Source: Mimachlamys varia
Lineage: Eukaryota > Mollusca > Bivalvia > Pectinida > Pectinidae
Length of the DNA: 64,000 nt
NCBI GenBank assembly: GCA_947623455.1
Contig: OX392530.1
Location: 36,363,405 to 36,427,404 of the forward strand
Direction of reading: 5' to 3'
The position numbers and the translations under genes are program-made. Shown here piece after piece: positions 61,894 to 64,000 of the stretch. The notes under the pieces were generated by a model. It was not told where the DNA came from and did no database searches. It saw nothing but the letters and a program-made list of their open reading frames with translations. Positions within the stretch are counted from its first letter, which is position 1. Every line of letters begins with the position of its first letter.

Positions 61894-64000
61894 ATAGAAG
61901 TTGTTATAGCAAAACCAATAGGATATTTAAGTGTGACGTTTCGTTGACCACAATGATACCTTCATCAGTCCAGTAACTAGCTTACTAGATGGTAAGGAAT
62001 CAAACGACTGTTTTGGCTGTACTTCAGCCCTGGTATTCCTTGATTGAAGGGCTATTTACAGTTCATCTTAGATCTTATTTCAAACTAGAACTGATCATGA
62101 TTACATGTGAGGCTCGAGTTTTGATTCAACGACAGATAACATATATGTTCGAATAACTTACTTGAAAATGGAATAAATAAAAACAACAAATCCAGTAATG
62201 TTCAACTGAAGTGTGCAGCATAGGTTCCTGGTTGGTGACAGGTTGAAGTTAACATAGTTATCCATACGGCTCCATCTACGTCAAAACTTAAGAATCATTG
62301 ATAATGCATCATTGAACATGGATTTAGTCATCTAAATCGTAAATGATTTTTATTTTTTATAGAGAGAGCAAAACTGACAATATACAAAATGTTGACATTA
62401 GTTAATGTTTCCATTGGTTCTGTTTATTTTAACCTATTATCTTTGATCTTTTCTATACTTCATTCATTGCTTGAATATCAAAATATCAATGACAACCACT
62501 TGTTAGATTATAAACAGTTTAAACTAATGTCCTTGGATATAAGAAGCAACAATGTTTTGCATGTGTTAATAAAAAACATCTTTGCTACATCAAAAGCTAC
62601 TAATCAAGTCAAATATGAGCAAATGTATATACATATAAGCTCTCAAAACGTTATGCCCTTCTGTCTAAAAGTGCCCTTTGTGGTTCTGTGCATAGGTGTC
62701 CAGTTGAATAACAAAATAGCTGCATTTCTTGAGCCTAATGTATCTGAAGACATATAAATATCGTATACAAGTCCAATGACATTAGCATATACTACGCAAC
62801 ATTTAAGCGGAATCTGTTAATAAAGCTGACGTCAAATAGACCATACCTGTTTATATCATTATATCAATACAAACAATATATATGTTATATGTATATTTAC
62901 ATTCTGATTGTTTTCTTCTTTGTATTATAAAACCAATTGAACACATCAAAAACAGGACCAAAACACCATGAATACAGCGCCAAACATGTTTCGGCTGCAT
63001 TCTGCAAAAGGAATCACAGAAAAATATCAACAGTTTTGTTTGTGAAAATGGCAAATTGCATATTATATATATATGAATAATCAAAACATAACCTTGGGAA
63101 ATTCGAATCATCGAAGATCGATTAATCGATGTTTGACTGTATATGGTTGTGGTAGGTACGGACATTGGAAGTACCTAGGAGTTACAGTAGCCGGACGAAA
63201 TATAACTTTTATTTTTTAATCTAAGCATGATGACCTTGATATCATGTATGGTGTTTTTATCTTAAATGTACATTTTTTGTAGACGTTTGCCAACCGGTCG
63301 GTTGAAAAATTGATTACCTCATTGGACAAATAATGGTGTATGCGAAGCAGGTTTTAAGTGGTGGATGGATATACCATTAAAAATATCAAATGTTTATTTC
63401 AGAGAAACCTGACATTACTATTCAAGTCGAGAAATCGATTGATAAAAGTAGGCTGCATATCGGAGGTCAAAATGTTATTAATCCGCTAAAGATAGCATGC
63501 AATCATGCGGGTAAGGCAGCACCGTGTTGGATTGTCGCTATATTATTATGTTTTTGAACAGATTCTAAATTTAATACTAGTATGAGGACGCTTCAATACT
63601 GTAGCCCAGGAACAGTTCGGTACAGGCGATTGTATGTTTATATGATTTAAAATCAGCCAAAATACACAAAACATAACTAGGTTTCAAAATTCGAAAAAGG
63701 CGGGACCAAGCGTTTATTTGTTTCTAGAGCAGGTTTTGTACTCACTTACGTCTTGCGAGAGTTAGCAAATGTCATACATTAGTACATGTATTTAGATAAT
63801 GGCTTTTGCGGTCAAAGTATTGTAGGCGGGGCTATTGCAGACAGCTACATAATCATTTCTTTTCCAGTTCCGCGCCATCGTACGATTTGTCTCGTCCTTT
63901 ACTATCTTAAGTGTTTCGAACCACAGAGTACAATCCAGATTGGAAAATGTCAAATTACCTTGAAATGCTGCTTAAACAGTGCGATTGGTGTTCGAACAGC
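61894..64000. other. No gene recognised
   Basis: AT-rich sequence. A 122-codon plus frame at 62389-62757 and a 104-codon minus frame at 63165-62851 have no family features, and splice-like or repeat boundaries were not evident. Confidence 0.5.

Noticed and set aside
62389..62757. 122-codon plus frame
   Set aside because: AT-driven open frame with no motif, no splice context and no paralogue; not supported as a gene.

Overview
The window is eukaryotic, intron-rich, AT-rich and dominated by transposable elements. The gene family (fucolectin-like FTP domain plus arrays of 8-Cys EGF-like modules), the Penelope-like, Gmr1-like and L1/Tx1-like retroelements, the tRNA-derived SINEs and the Mutator-type transposase together suggest a bivalve mollusc, perhaps a mussel. 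That assignment is an inference from family content; no search was run.

The host genes are three tandem paralogues on the minus strand. Each has a signal-peptide exon of 88 coding bases, two exons that together encode one FTP lectin-like domain, and a 138-base EGF exon. All these junctions are phase 1 with good GT/AG sites. Gene A runs from 12146 off the left edge. Gene B (33681 to 20068) is the most complete: signal peptide, FTP, eight 8-Cys EGF modules, a 26-base micro-exon and a transmembrane exon. Gene C (57191 downwards) has the signal exon, FTP and first EGF, then two 93-base EGF exons of a different, 6-Cys type at 44-43 kb that may be its continuation. B and C share intron 1 sequence, including an old retroelement insertion, so they separated after A did. 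These look like cell-surface or secreted recognition proteins; that role is inferred from domains only.

Region by region: 1-12.1 kb is gene A, with a broken Gmr1-like LTR retrotransposon (4.9-8.0 kb), a TTAA-flanked 1.1-kb foldback and a perfect-looking hairpin in intron 2. 12.1-20 kb is intergenic, with a MITE nested in a SINE and about 60 copies of a 31-bp minisatellite (16.37-18.25 kb). 20-33.7 kb is gene B, where a ~1.04-kb block (EGF exon + SINE + intron) is present three times in tandem. 33.7-43 kb holds Penelope-like fragments and a 1.87-kb long-TIR element. 43-57.2 kb is gene C, interrupted by a 4.8-kb L1/Tx1-like LINE bracketed by an unusually long 159-bp direct repeat, two minus-strand Penelope-like copies and a 444-bp pogo/Tigger-like MITE. 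57.6-61.9 kb is a DNA-transposon cluster: a DDE transposase fragment, a His-Me finger (HNH-like) endonuclease ORF converging on a Mutator-type transposase, both bracketed by copies of one repeat, and a 455-bp TAA-flanked MITE. 62-64 kb shows nothing I can identify.

At least eleven 3'-anchored copies of one Penelope-like family are scattered through the window, which makes it the main driver of local repeat content. No complete, intact transposon ORF set was seen.
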